Positions 11,977 through 21,970 of a stretch of DNA of 64,000 nt are shown piece after piece (within the stretch, counting starts at the first letter, position 1; the number at the start of each line of letters is the position of its first letter). Source of the stretch: Ectopseudomonas chengduensis (GTDB lineage Bacteria; Pseudomonadota; Gammaproteobacteria; Pseudomonadales; Pseudomonadaceae); the NCBI RefSeq assembly GCF_015712065.1, contig NZ_JACFYZ010000001.1, forward strand, positions 310,001 to 374,000. The letters run 5' to 3'. Position numbers and translations under genes: made by a program. The notes beneath the pieces are model-generated. The model ran no database searches. It worked only from the letters and a program-made list of their open reading frames with translations, and was not told where the DNA came from.

Positions 11977-12950
11977 CACATTACTCCGGCGCGCAGCAGG
12001 TCGTGCATGTTCAGTGCACCGACCGGCTTGTCTTGGTCATCGACCACCACCAGAGCGCTGATCTTGTGGTCTTCCATGATCTTCAGCGCCTCGGCCGCGA
12101 GCATTTCGGCGCGAGCGGTCTTGCCGTGCGGGGTCATCACCTCGTCGATCAGCGCCTGGCGCACGTCGATGCCCTTGTCCAGGGTGCGGCGCAGATCGCC
12201 GTCGGTGAAGATGCCGGCCAGGCGGCCATCGTCTTCCATCACCACGGTCATGCCCAGGCCTTTTTGGGTCATTTCCAGCAGCGCGTCACGCAGGCTGGTG
12301 CCGCGCTTTACCTGAGGCAGGCTTTCGCCGCTGTGCATCACATTCTCTACCTTGAGCAGCAGGCGTCGGCCAAGGGCGCCGCCCGGATGGGAGAAGGCGA
12401 AGTCTTCGGCGGTGAAGCCGCGCGCTTCGAGCAGGGCGATGGCCAGTGCGTCGCCCAGTACCAGGCTGGCGGTGGTCGAGGAGGTCGGCGCCAGGTTCAG
12501 TGGGCAGGCTTCCTGCGAGACGCGTGCATCGAGATTGACCTCGGCGGCCTTGGCCAGGGGCGAGTCCGGGTTGCCGGTCATGCTGATCAGGCGGATGCCG
12601 AGACGCTTGATCAGCGGCAGCAGGGTGACGATCTCGGCGGTCGAACCCGAGTTCGAGAGCGCCAGGACGATGTCGTCCTTGGTGATCATGCCCATGTCGC
12701 CATGGCTGGCTTCTGCCGGGTGGACGAAGAAAGAGGTGGTACCAGTGCTGGCCAGGGTCGCAGCAATCTTGTTGCCGATATGCCCGGACTTGCCCATGCC
12801 GACCACGACCACACGTCCCTTGCAGCTGAGAATCAGCTCGCAGGCCTTGATGAAATTGGCATCGATGCGGGGCAATAGCTCCTGTACCGCTTCAAGTTCG
12901 AGGCGGATGGTACGCTGTGCGGAATCAATCAGGTCGCGGGTCTGGTTCAT
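11976..12950 (-). CDS. kdsD: Arabinose-5-phosphate isomerase
   Basis: The 324-residue protein has an N-terminal SIS sugar-isomerase domain (VVVGMGKSGHIGNKIAATLA at about residues 48-67) and two C-terminal CBS domains (about 205-320). It makes D-arabinose 5-phosphate for Kdo synthesis. The start is ATG at 12950 (MNQTRDLIDSAQ); a TTG three codons upstream is possible but less likely. It is the first gene of the Kdo/LPS transport operon. Confidence 0.95.
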   Translation of the reverse strand: MNQTRDLIDSAQRTIRLELEAVQELLPRIDANFIKACELILSCKGRVVVVGMGKSGHIGNKIAATLASTGTTSFFVHPAEASHGDMGMITKDDIVLALSNSGSTAEIVTLLPLIKRLGIRLISMTGNPDSPLAKAAEVNLDARVSQEACPLNLAPTSSTTASLVLGDALAIALLEARGFTAEDFAFSHPGGALGRRLLLKVENVMHSGESLPQVKRGTSLRDALLEMTQKGLGMTVVMEDDGRLAGIFTDGDLRRTLDKGIDVRQALIDEVMTPHGKTARAEMLAAEALKIMEDHKISALVVVDDQDKPVGALNMHDLLRAGVM

Positions 12951-12984
12951 GCTGGGCAAGGCTGTCGGGCGAAAAAAGACGAGG

Positions 12985-12990
12985 ATTATA
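12985..12990 (-). promoter_or_regulatory. Putative -10 element for kdsD operon
   Basis: Read on the minus strand, a perfect TATAAT lies 35 bases upstream of the kdsD start. No convincing -35 hexamer was found at the right distance, so this is a half-supported promoter. Confidence 0.4.
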
Positions 12991-13076
12991 ACGGGAAAAG
13001 CTTGTCGTGCTCACCTTTGCCGTATGCAGGGCAGTGCCGAAGCTGTCGCAAGTCTGAACGCTGCGCCGTGGCGCTA

Positions 13077-13106
13077 TTGGGCGACATGTTCGGCAAATGC
13101 TATAGT
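13077..13106 (+). promoter_or_regulatory. Putative sigma-70 promoter of the mla operon
   Basis: TTGGGC (13077-13082) and TATAGT (13101-13106) are separated by 18 bases and lie about 90 bases before mlaF, in the divergent kdsD-mlaF gap. The spacing and hexamers fit a housekeeping promoter. Confidence 0.5.
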
Positions 13107-13196
13107 TCGCGGCCATTTTGGCCCCCTCTGGCTGGCGCGTGTCCTCGCTTCTGGAGGCGGCGTCTGCCAGGAAGGCCTGATTTTCAAGGAGTTCAG

Positions 13197-14006
13197 ATGA
13201 GCGCCGAGCACGAGTACGCGATCGAGTTGCAGGGCGTGAGCTTTCAGCGCGGCGCGCGGTCGATTTTCGACAAGGTCGATATCCGCATACCGCGCGGCAA
13301 GGTGACCGGTATCATGGGGCCCTCCGGCTGCGGCAAGACCACGCTGCTACGCCTGATTGCCGCTGAGCTGCGTCCTTCGGCCGGTGATGTTCGTGTGGCG
13401 GGCGTCAGCCTGCCCAAGCTGTCGCGCGACGAGCTGTTCGACATGCGCAAGCAGATGGGCGTGCTGTTTCAAAGCGGTGCACTGTTCACCGACCTCGATG
13501 TGTTCGAGAACGTGGCCTTTCCACTGCGTGTGCATACCCAGCTGCCGGAAGAAATGATCCGCGACATCGTCCTGATGAAGTTGCAGGCCGTTGGCCTGCG
13601 CGGAGCGCTGGAACTGATGCCGGACGAGTTGTCTGGGGGCATGAAGCGCCGTGTCGCGCTGGCACGAGCCATTGCACTCGATCCGCAGATTCTGCTGTAT
13701 GACGAGCCTTTCGTCGGTCAGGACCCCATCGCCATGGGGGTTCTGGTGCGCCTGATCCGTCTGCTCAACGATGCGCTGGGGATCACCAGTGTGGTGGTTT
13801 CTCACGATCTTGCAGAAACCGCCAGCATCGCCGACTACATCTATGTCGTCGGTGATGCACAGGTGCTGGGGCAGGGCACGCCGGCCGAGTTGATGGAGTC
13901 GGATAACCCGCGCATTCGCCAGTTCATGAAGGGCATTCCGGATGGTCCGGTGCCGTTTCATTTTCCAGCGCCGGACTACCGCGAAGATCTGTTGGGGAGA
14001 GGTTGA
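13197..14006 (+). CDS. mlaF: MlaF, ABC ATPase of phospholipid transport
   Basis: The 269-residue ATPase has Walker [10 protein letters not shown] (residues 41-49), signature [16 protein letters not shown] and Walker [14 protein letters not shown]. The ATG at 13197 follows AAGGAG with good spacing. Mla moves phospholipid between the inner membrane and the periplasmic carrier to keep the outer leaflet free of phospholipid. The stop codon overlaps the mlaE start by one base. Confidence 0.97.
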   Translation: MSAEHEYAIELQGVSFQRGARSIFDKVDIRIPRGKVTGIMGPSGCGKTTLLRLIAAELRPSAGDVRVAGVSLPKLSRDELFDMRKQMGVLFQSGALFTDLDVFENVAFPLRVHTQLPEEMIRDIVLMKLQAVGLRGALELMPDELSGGMKRRVALARAIALDPQILLYDEPFVGQDPIAMGVLVRLIRLLNDALGITSVVVSHDLAETASIADYIYVVGDAQVLGQGTPAELMESDNPRIRQFMKGIPDGPVPFHFPAPDYREDLLGRG

Positions 14007-14803
14007 TGCGCAGAATTTCACCGCTCGAACGGCTGCGCCTGTTCGGTCGTGCGGGTATCGATGTGGTCGCGACCCTGGGGCGCTCTGTCCTGTTTCTGGT
14101 CAGCGCTCTGTTCGGGCGCAGCCGCGCCGGCAAGCCTTTGCAACTGTTGATCAAGCAACTGTTCGCGGTTGGCGTGATGTCGCTGGCGATCATCATCGTG
14201 TCCGGCATTTTCATCGGCATGGTGCTGGCCCTGCAGGGCTACAACATTCTGGTTAGCTATGGCTCCGAGCAGGCTGTGGGGCAGATGGTCGCCCTGACCC
14301 TGCTGCGTGAACTGGGCCCGGTAGTCACCGCGCTGCTGTTCGCCGGTCGCGCCGGTTCGGCGTTGACCGCCGAAATCGGCAACATGAAGTCCACCGAGCA
14401 GCTTTCCAGTCTGGAGATGATCGGCGTCGACCCGCTCAAGTACATCGTCGCGCCGCGGCTGTGGGCCGGCTTCATCTCCATGCCGCTGCTGGCGATGATC
14501 TTCTGCGTGGTCGGCATCTGGGGGGCGGCGATGGTCGCCGTGGATTGGCTGGGGGTCTACGAAGGCTCGTTCTGGTCGAACATGCAGAACAGTGTTTCCT
14601 TTTATGACGACGTACTCAATGGCGTGATCAAGAGCATCGTCTTCGCCTTCGTGGTGACCTGGATCGCCGTGTTCCAGGGCTACGACTGCGAGCCCACTTC
14701 CGAAGGCATCAGCCGTGCGACCACGCGCACCGTGGTGTACGCCTCGCTGGCCGTACTTGGCCTGGATTTCATTCTGACCGCTTTGATGTTTGGAGATTTC
14801 TGA
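14006..14803 (+). CDS. mlaE: MlaE, phospholipid transporter permease
   Basis: This 265-residue inner-membrane permease has about five to six membrane segments and the family core [20 protein letters not shown]. The start is ATG at 14006, overlapping the mlaF TGA; an in-frame TTG at 14003 is less likely. It forms the MlaFEDB complex with the neighbouring products. Confidence 0.97.
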   Translation: MRRISPLERLRLFGRAGIDVVATLGRSVLFLVSALFGRSRAGKPLQLLIKQLFAVGVMSLAIIIVSGIFIGMVLALQGYNILVSYGSEQAVGQMVALTLLRELGPVVTALLFAGRAGSALTAEIGNMKSTEQLSSLEMIGVDPLKYIVAPRLWAGFISMPLLAMIFCVVGIWGAAMVAVDWLGVYEGSFWSNMQNSVSFYDDVLNGVIKSIVFAFVVTWIAVFQGYDCEPTSEGISRATTRTVVYASLAVLGLDFILTALMFGDF

Positions 14804-15273
14804 TGCAAAACCGCACGCTGGAGATTGGTGTCGGCCTGTTCCTCATGGCCGGTGTGCTGGCCCTGCTGCTGCTGGCCCTGCGCGTCAGCGGCCTGAGCGT
14901 CGGTAGCGCTGGCGATACCTACAAGGTCTACGCCTATTTCGACAACATCGCCGGGCTCACCGTGCGCGCCAAGGTCACCATGGCCGGCGTGAGCATCGGC
15001 AAGGTCACTGCGATCGATCTGGATCGTGACAGTTACATGGGCCGGGTGACCCTGGAGCTCGATGGCGGCGTCAATAACCTGCCTGAGGATTCCACCGCGT
15101 CGATCCTGACCGCGGGGCTGCTCGGTGAGAAATACATCGGCATCAGCGTTGGTGGTGACGAGGAGGTGCTCAAGGACGGCAGCACCATCCACGACACGCA
15201 GTCCTCGCTGGTGCTGGAAGACCTGATTGGCAAATTCCTGCTCAATTCGGTCAATAAAGATGAAGCCAATTGA
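14803..15273 (+). CDS. mlaD: MlaD, MCE-domain substrate-binding subunit
   Basis: The 156-residue protein has one N-terminal transmembrane anchor (about residues 7-27) and a single MCE domain with YFDNIAGLTVRAKVTMAGV. MlaD hexamers form the periplasmic lipid-binding ring on MlaFE. The start overlaps the mlaE stop (TGATG). Confidence 0.97.
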   Translation: MQNRTLEIGVGLFLMAGVLALLLLALRVSGLSVGSAGDTYKVYAYFDNIAGLTVRAKVTMAGVSIGKVTAIDLDRDSYMGRVTLELDGGVNNLPEDSTASILTAGLLGEKYIGISVGGDEEVLKDGSTIHDTQSSLVLEDLIGKFLLNSVNKDEAN

Positions 15274-15287
15274 TGAGGGCTCCTGAC

Positions 15288-15920
15288 ATGTTCAAAACCG
15301 TGCGTAATTCCCTGCTGGCGCTGCTGGCTACCATGCCGCTGCTGGCCGTCGCTGCACCAAGCGCCCATGACGTGGTGCAGCAGACCACCGAAACCCTGCT
15401 GGCTGATCTAAAGGCCAACAAGGAGCAGTACCGCAACAATCCCAATGCCTTCTACGACTCGCTCAACGAGATTCTCGGCCCAGTGGTGGATGTCGATGGC
15501 ATCGCCCGTGGCGTGATGACCGTGCGCTATTCGCGTCAGGCTTCGCCTGAGCAGATGAGCCGCTTTCAGGAGAATTTCAAGCGTAGCCTGATGCAGTTCT
15601 ATGGCAATGCCCTGCTCGAGTACAACAATCAGGACATTCGCGTGCTGCCAGCCAGCGGCAGGGCCGAGGGCGAGCGCACCTCGGTCGGCATGGAAATTCG
15701 CGACGGCAAGGGCGTGGTCTATCCGCTGTCCTACACCATGGTGTCGATGGACGGTGGCTGGAAACTGCGTAACGTGGTGATCAACGGCATCAACGTCGGC
15801 AAATTGTTCCGCGATCAGTTCGCCCAGTCCATGCAGAACAACCGCAATGACCTCGACAAGGTCATCGACACCTGGGCCGATACCGTGGCCAGGGCGCGTC
15901 AGGCCCGAGGCGAATCGTGA
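15288..15920 (+). CDS. mlaC: MlaC, periplasmic phospholipid shuttle
   Basis: The 210-residue protein starts MFKTVRNSLLALLATMPLLA, a typical signal peptide cleaved near residue 24 (AVAAPS). The mature part is the Tol-Tol-Ttg2 (MlaC) domain, with GRAEGERTSVGMEI and ending in repeated basic residues. An in-frame ATG at 15273 overlapping the mlaD stop would add five residues; the 15288 start gives the cleaner signal peptide. It ferries lipid between MlaA-porin and MlaFEDB. Confidence 0.94.
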   Translation: MFKTVRNSLLALLATMPLLAVAAPSAHDVVQQTTETLLADLKANKEQYRNNPNAFYDSLNEILGPVVDVDGIARGVMTVRYSRQASPEQMSRFQENFKRSLMQFYGNALLEYNNQDIRVLPASGRAEGERTSVGMEIRDGKGVVYPLSYTMVSMDGGWKLRNVVINGINVGKLFRDQFAQSMQNNRNDLDKVIDTWADTVARARQARGES

Positions 15921-16225
15921 GTCAGGCGAGCATCAGCGAGCGCACTGCTGGGCAATTGCAGCTCAGCGGTGTGCTCGATTACAGCACCGGGCCGCTGCTG
16001 CGTGAGCAGGGCGCGCGCCTGATCGCCGCCAGCAGCGCTAAAAGGCTGGCACTCGACTGCAGCGCGGTGGAAAAGTCCAGCAGCGTCGGCCTGGCGCTGC
16101 TGCTGGCGTTCATGCGCGATGCGCGCAAGGCCGGGCGTGAGCTGACGATCAGCGCGCTGCCCGACGACATGCGCGAGATCGCTCAGGTCAGTGGCTTGCT
16201 GGAGTTGCTGCCGCTGCAAGCGTGA
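15917..16225 (+). CDS. mlaB: MlaB, STAS-domain subunit
   Basis: This 102-residue STAS-domain protein begins at a GTG overlapping the mlaC stop by four bases (GTGA). The core LALDCSAVEKSSSVGLALLLAF around the STAS phosphorylation-like loop is visible. MlaB binds MlaF and is needed for complex stability and activity. Confidence 0.93.
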   Translation: MSQASISERTAGQLQLSGVLDYSTGPLLREQGARLIAASSAKRLALDCSAVEKSSSVGLALLLAFMRDARKAGRELTISALPDDMREIAQVSGLLELLPLQA

Positions 16226-16343
16226 ACCGCTTCCCGTCGTTCCGTCAGTGCCGGCGCTGGCGGGGTTCGCAGGCGGGAGGCTTTTTTGTATGATGGCCGA
16301 CCCGCGGGCGCTGGTAGCCCGAATGCGTCAGTCGAGGTCGAGC

Positions 16344-17871
<1,528 letters not shown>

Positions 17872-17887
17872 GCCGCCGTTGTCGTAG

Positions 17888-17910
17888 GGCCGCTCCCTGT
17901 CGGAGCGGCC
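17888..17910. repeat. Perfect hairpin between murA and hisG
   Basis: GGCCGCTCC and GGAGCGGCC form a perfect 9-base-pair stem with a 5-base loop, starting 16 bases after the murA stop. No T run follows, so it is more likely an mRNA-processing/stability hairpin or a short repeat than an intrinsic terminator. Confidence 0.6.
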
Positions 17911-17934
17911 GCTTCCGTTCAAGGAAACCGTTTC

Positions 17935-18570
17935 ATGCTGACCATCGCCCTGTCCAAAGGCCGCATTCTCGATGACACCCTGCCGTTGCTGGCGGCGGCG
18001 GGTATCGAGCCGACCGAGAACCCGGACAAGAGCCGCAAGCTGATCATCCCGACCACTCAGGATGACGTGCGCCTGCTGATCGTGCGTGCCACCGACGTGC
18101 CGACCTATGTCGAGCATGGCGCGGCCGACCTCGGTGTCGCCGGCAAGGACGTACTGATGGAATACGGCGGCCAGGGCATCTACGAGCCGCTGGATCTGCA
18201 GATCGCCAAGTGCAAGCTGATGACGGCTGGCAAGGTCGGTGCGCCGGAGCCGAAAGGGCGCCTGCGCGTGGCCACCAAGTTCGTCAACGTCGCCAAGCGC
18301 TACTACGCCGAGCAGGGCCGTCAGGTCGACATCATCAAGCTGTACGGCTCGATGGAACTGGCGCCGCTGGTGGGCCTGGCGGACAAGATCATCGATGTGG
18401 TCGACACCGGCAATACCCTGCGTGCCAACGGCCTGGAGCCGCAGGAGCTGATCGCCACCATCAGCTCGCGCCTGATCGTCAACAAGGCCTCGATGAAGAT
18501 GCAGCACGCGCGCATCCAGTCCTTGATCGATACCCTGCGTGGTGCCATCGAGGCGCGACACCAAGGCTGA
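17935..18570 (+). CDS. hisG: ATP phosphoribosyltransferase, short form
   Basis: The 211-residue enzyme catalyses the first step of histidine synthesis. It is the short HisG form, with [20 protein letters not shown] near the C-terminus and no regulatory third domain. Short HisG needs the HisRS-like subunit HisZ, which is not encoded in this window. hisD and hisC follow on the same strand. Confidence 0.96.
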   Translation: MLTIALSKGRILDDTLPLLAAAGIEPTENPDKSRKLIIPTTQDDVRLLIVRATDVPTYVEHGAADLGVAGKDVLMEYGGQGIYEPLDLQIAKCKLMTAGKVGAPEPKGRLRVATKFVNVAKRYYAEQGRQVDIIKLYGSMELAPLVGLADKIIDVVDTGNTLRANGLEPQELIATISSRLIVNKASMKMQHARIQSLIDTLRGAIEARHQG

Positions 18571-18577
18571 TTCCTCA

Positions 18578-18596
18578 CCGCGACTTCTGGTCGCGG
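18578..18596. repeat. Hairpin between hisG and hisD
   Basis: CCGCGAC and GTCGCGG pair perfectly around a 5-base loop, eight bases after the hisG stop. There is no T run on either side. It may modulate RNA stability inside a his transcript. Confidence 0.45.
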
Positions 18597-18692
18597 CAGC
18601 CTATCCGTGTCATAGCCAAATTCTCAGGTGCCCGCACGGTGGGCTTGCTACTCTAGCGGCGCCTGAGATTTGCTATTACATGAGGCTTTGCC

Positions 18693-20003
18693 ATGACCGC
18701 TCCCATTGCTGTTCGCCGACTCAACGCCGCTGACCAGGACTTCGCCCGACACCTGGATCATCTGCTGAGCTGGGAGAGTGTGTCCGACGATGGCGTCAAC
18801 CAGCGCGTGCTGGAAATCATCCAGGCCGTGCGTGAGCGTGGTGACGCCGCCCTGGTCGAGTACACCCAGCGCTTCGATGGTCTGCAGGTCGCCTCCATGG
18901 CCGACCTGATCCTGCCGCGCGAGCGCCTGGAACTGGCGCTGACCCGCATCAGCGCCGAGCAGCGTCAGGCTCTCGAAGTGGCCGCCGAGCGCGTGCGCAG
19001 CTACCACGAGAAGCAGAAGCAGGATTCCTGGCGCTACACCGAAGCCGACGGCACGGTGCTGGGGCAGAAGGTCACTCCGCTGGATCGTGCCGGACTCTAC
19101 GTGCCGGGCGGTAAGGCCTCCTATCCGTCCTCGGTATTGATGAACGCGATTCCTGCCAAGGTCGCCGGCGTACCCGAGGTAGTGATGGTGGTGCCGACCC
19201 CGCGCGGTGAGATCAACGAACTGGTCCTGGCCGCTGCCGCCATCGCTGGTGTCGACCGCGTGTTCACCATCGGCGGCGCCCAGGCCGTGGCTGCGCTGGC
19301 CTATGGCACCGAGAGCGTGCCGCCGGTGGACAAGATCGTCGGCCCCGGCAACATCTACGTGGCCACCGCCAAGCGCCACGTGTTCGGCAAGGTGGGTATC
19401 GACATGATCGCCGGCCCCTCGGAGATCCTCGTGGTCTGTGATGGTCAGACCGATCCGGACTGGATCGCCATGGACCTGTTCTCCCAGGCCGAGCACGACG
19501 AAGACGCCCAGTCGATCCTGGTCAGCCCGGATTCTGACTTCCTCGATCGCGTCGCCGAGAGCATCGCCAAGTTGCTACCGACCATGGAGCGTGCCGAGAT
19601 CATCCGCACCTCGCTGGAAGGCCGTGGCGCCTTGATCCAGGTAGCGGACATGGCGCAGGCCATCATCGTTGCCAACCGCATCGCGCCGGAGCACCTGGAG
19701 CTGTCGGTGGCCGACCCGGAGGCCTGGTTGCCCGAGATTCGCCACGCCGGCGCGATCTTCATGGGCCGTTACACCGCAGAAGCCTTGGGCGATTACGTGG
19801 CTGGCCCGAACCATGTGTTGCCGACCTCCGGTACCGCGCGTTTCTCCTCGCCGCTGGGTGTTTACGACTTCCAGAAGCGCTCGTCGATCATCTTCTGCTC
19901 GCCGGATGGCGCGTCGGAGCTGGGCAAGAGCGCTTCGGTGCTGGCCCGTGGCGAGTCGCTGACTGCACATGCGCGTAGCGCCGAGTACCGTATCAAGCGA
20001 TAG
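18693..20003 (+). CDS. hisD: Histidinol dehydrogenase
   Basis: The 436-residue NAD-dependent zinc enzyme oxidises histidinol to histidine in two steps. Recognised segments include [21 protein letters not shown] and [20 protein letters not shown], which carry conserved catalytic and zinc-ligand residues. It follows hisG after a 122-base gap that contains a hairpin. Confidence 0.97.
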   Translation: MTAPIAVRRLNAADQDFARHLDHLLSWESVSDDGVNQRVLEIIQAVRERGDAALVEYTQRFDGLQVASMADLILPRERLELALTRISAEQRQALEVAAERVRSYHEKQKQDSWRYTEADGTVLGQKVTPLDRAGLYVPGGKASYPSSVLMNAIPAKVAGVPEVVMVVPTPRGEINELVLAAAAIAGVDRVFTIGGAQAVAALAYGTESVPPVDKIVGPGNIYVATAKRHVFGKVGIDMIAGPSEILVVCDGQTDPDWIAMDLFSQAEHDEDAQSILVSPDSDFLDRVAESIAKLLPTMERAEIIRTSLEGRGALIQVADMAQAIIVANRIAPEHLELSVADPEAWLPEIRHAGAIFMGRYTAEALGDYVAGPNHVLPTSGTARFSSPLGVYDFQKRSSIIFCSPDGASELGKSASVLARGESLTAHARSAEYRIKR

Positions 20004-20016
20004 GCCAGTCCGAACC

Positions 20017-20078
20017 TGTAGGAGCCAGTTCGCTGGCGAGCCGCGCCTGAAAGCATCGCCGGCAAGCCGGCTCCTACA
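20017..20078. repeat. Paired REP element (BIME-like) between hisD and hisC
   Basis: TGTAGGAGCC at 20017 is mirrored by GGCTCCTACA ending at 20078, with inner arms TTCGCTGGCGAG and CGCCGGCAAGCC. This is the classic Pseudomonas REP palindrome arranged head to head, lying in the 112-base hisD-hisC gap. No REP-associated transposase gene is present in the window. Confidence 0.85.
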
Positions 20079-20115
20079 TCAAACAGATCGAACCACTTCG
20101 AGGAGAGAAGGGCAG

Positions 20116-21168
20116 ATGAGCAAATTCTGGAGCCCCTTCGTCAAGGACCTGGTGCCCTATGTACCGGGTGAGCAGCCCAAGCTGAGCAAGCTGGTCAAGC
20201 TCAACACCAATGAGAACCCCTACGGCCCCTCGGCCAAGGCCATCGCCGCCATGCAGGCCGAGGTCAATGACAACCTGCGCCTGTACCCGGACCCCAACAG
20301 CGACCGCCTGAAGCAGGCGGTGGCTGAGTATTACGGCGTGCAGCCGACTCAGGTGTTCGTCGGCAACGGCTCCGACGAGGTGCTGGCGCACGCTTTCTAC
20401 GGCCTGTTCCAGCATGAGGCGCCGCTGCTGTTCCCGGATATCAGCTACAGCTTCTATCCGGTGTACTGCGGCCTATACGGCATCGATTACCAGCAGGTGG
20501 CGCTGGACGAGCAGTTCCAGATTCGCGTCGAGGACTATGCCAGGCCCAATGGCGGCATCATCTTCCCCAACCCCAATGCGCCGACCGGTTGCCTGCTGCC
20601 GCTCGAGGCCATCGAGCGTCTGCTGCGAGCAAGCCCGGACAGTGTGGTGCTGGTAGACGAGGCGTATATCGACTTCGGCGGTCAGACGGCCATCGCCCTG
20701 GTCGACAAGTATCCGAACCTGCTGGTCACCCAGACCCTGTCCAAGTCGCGCTCTCTGGCGGGCTTGCGCGTGGGCCTCGCGGTCGGTCATCCGGACCTGA
20801 TCGAGGCGCTGGAGCGTATCAAGAACAGCTTCAACTCCTATCCGCTCGATCGCATGGCCATCGCGGGTGCTGCGGCGGCGTTCGAGGACCGCGCTTATTT
20901 CGAGAAAACTTGCCAGCAGGTGATCGAGAGCCGTGAGGCAGTTGTTGCCGGTCTACAGGAGCTGGGCTTCGAGGTGCTGCCTTCGGCGGCGAACTTCGTC
21001 TTCGCCCGTCATCTGGACAAGGATGCCGCGACTCTGGCAGCCGGGCTGCGTGAGCAGGGGGTAATCGTGCGTCACTTCAAGCAACAGCGCATCGCCCAGT
21101 TCCTGCGTATCACCATCGGTACCCCGGAGCAGAACCAGGCCCTGCTGGACGCCCTGCAAGGCCTTTGA
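20116..21168 (+). CDS. hisC: Histidinol-phosphate aminotransferase
   Basis: The 350-residue PLP enzyme (fold type I) converts imidazole-acetol phosphate to histidinol phosphate. The PLP lysine is K210 in [14 protein letters not shown], and [11 protein letters not shown] is conserved. The start is ATG at 20116 after the strong RBS GAGGAG; the open frame upstream runs through the REP element and is not coding. A terminator follows. Confidence 0.97.
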   Translation: MSKFWSPFVKDLVPYVPGEQPKLSKLVKLNTNENPYGPSAKAIAAMQAEVNDNLRLYPDPNSDRLKQAVAEYYGVQPTQVFVGNGSDEVLAHAFYGLFQHEAPLLFPDISYSFYPVYCGLYGIDYQQVALDEQFQIRVEDYARPNGGIIFPNPNAPTGCLLPLEAIERLLRASPDSVVLVDEAYIDFGGQTAIALVDKYPNLLVTQTLSKSRSLAGLRVGLAVGHPDLIEALERIKNSFNSYPLDRMAIAGAAAAFEDRAYFEKTCQQVIESREAVVAGLQELGFEVLPSAANFVFARHLDKDAATLAAGLREQGVIVRHFKQQRIAQFLRITIGTPEQNQALLDALQGL

Positions 21169-21187
21169 TCCAGGCGACTGTGAAGAG

Positions 21188-21220
21188 AGCCGGTGGCGCG
21201 TCAGCGTCACCGGCTTTTTT
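21188..21220 (+). terminator. Intrinsic terminator after hisC
   Basis: AGCCGGTG pairs with CACCGGCT and is followed by six T residues, 20 bases after the hisC stop. Confidence 0.85.
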
Positions 21221-21237
21221 CATGGCACAGAGGGGGC

Positions 21238-21957
21238 TTACTCGTGGTGCGGCTGGCCAAGGAAGGTCAGCGAGGTGAACAGGCCGCGGCTCTCGATATT
21301 CGGGTCGTTCTCCACCGGTACATAGACCGAGGCGCTGATGATGTTCAGTGCCTCGTTGCGCACCGTTACCTGGGCGCGGCCCTCGGCATCGGTTACCGCG
21401 CTGACCTGATGCGGTGCGCCGCGATAGTCGCCGACCAGCTCGACGCCTGCCATCGGCTTGCCGTCCACCAGCACGCGCACCGGCAGCGGCTTGCCGGGGC
21501 CGACCTTGAGCGGATCGACTTGCGGAACGATGACCAGTTTCAGCGGCTCGAGGTCGGGCAGCTTGGCGCCCTCGCTGTAGATCGCCAGGCTGTATTTGTA
21601 GGTGTGCAGCGACTGGGTCGAGTTCGTCACCTGGCTGCGGCCCTGGTTGATCCATTGGCCTTCCGGGGTCTTCGACCAGGCGCCATTGTCCAGGGCCACG
21701 CCGAGCACCGCGGGTTTCTTCAAGGGTTGCAGGCGGGCATGGTCAGACAGGCGTTCGACCGTCACTGGAATCATTCGACCTGCCGCGTCATAGGCCCAGG
21801 CGCCACTGATCTTCTCCGCCTTGAAGGCATCGTCCTCGGCGCCGTGGCCGTAGACGACTTCGATATTGCCGCGGCGCTCTTCGGTCCAGAGGCCGTGGGC
21901 GAGAGCGCTGCTGCTGGCGAACAGGCCGGCGAGAAGCAGGTAGGCAGGAATACGCAT
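21238..21957 (-). CDS. DUF4198 periplasmic metal-associated protein
   Basis: The 239-residue protein has a clear signal peptide (MRIPAYLLLAGLFASSSALA) whose cleavage would leave a mature N-terminal histidine (HGLWTEERRG), typical of DUF4198 (CbiK/NikK-like) proteins thought to bind nickel, cobalt or zinc. The C-terminal part, with GKPLPVRVLVDGKPMAGVEL, reads as a beta-sandwich domain. It starts 13 bases after the TonB receptor gene, so the two are one operon. The metal is not determined by the sequence. Confidence 0.82.
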   Translation of the reverse strand: MRIPAYLLLAGLFASSSALAHGLWTEERRGNIEVVYGHGAEDDAFKAEKISGAWAYDAAGRMIPVTVERLSDHARLQPLKKPAVLGVALDNGAWSKTPEGQWINQGRSQVTNSTQSLHTYKYSLAIYSEGAKLPDLEPLKLVIVPQVDPLKVGPGKPLPVRVLVDGKPMAGVELVGDYRGAPHQVSAVTDAEGRAQVTVRNEALNIISASVYVPVENDPNIESRGLFTSLTFLGQPHHE

Positions 21958-21970
21958 GTGAATCTCCGAT

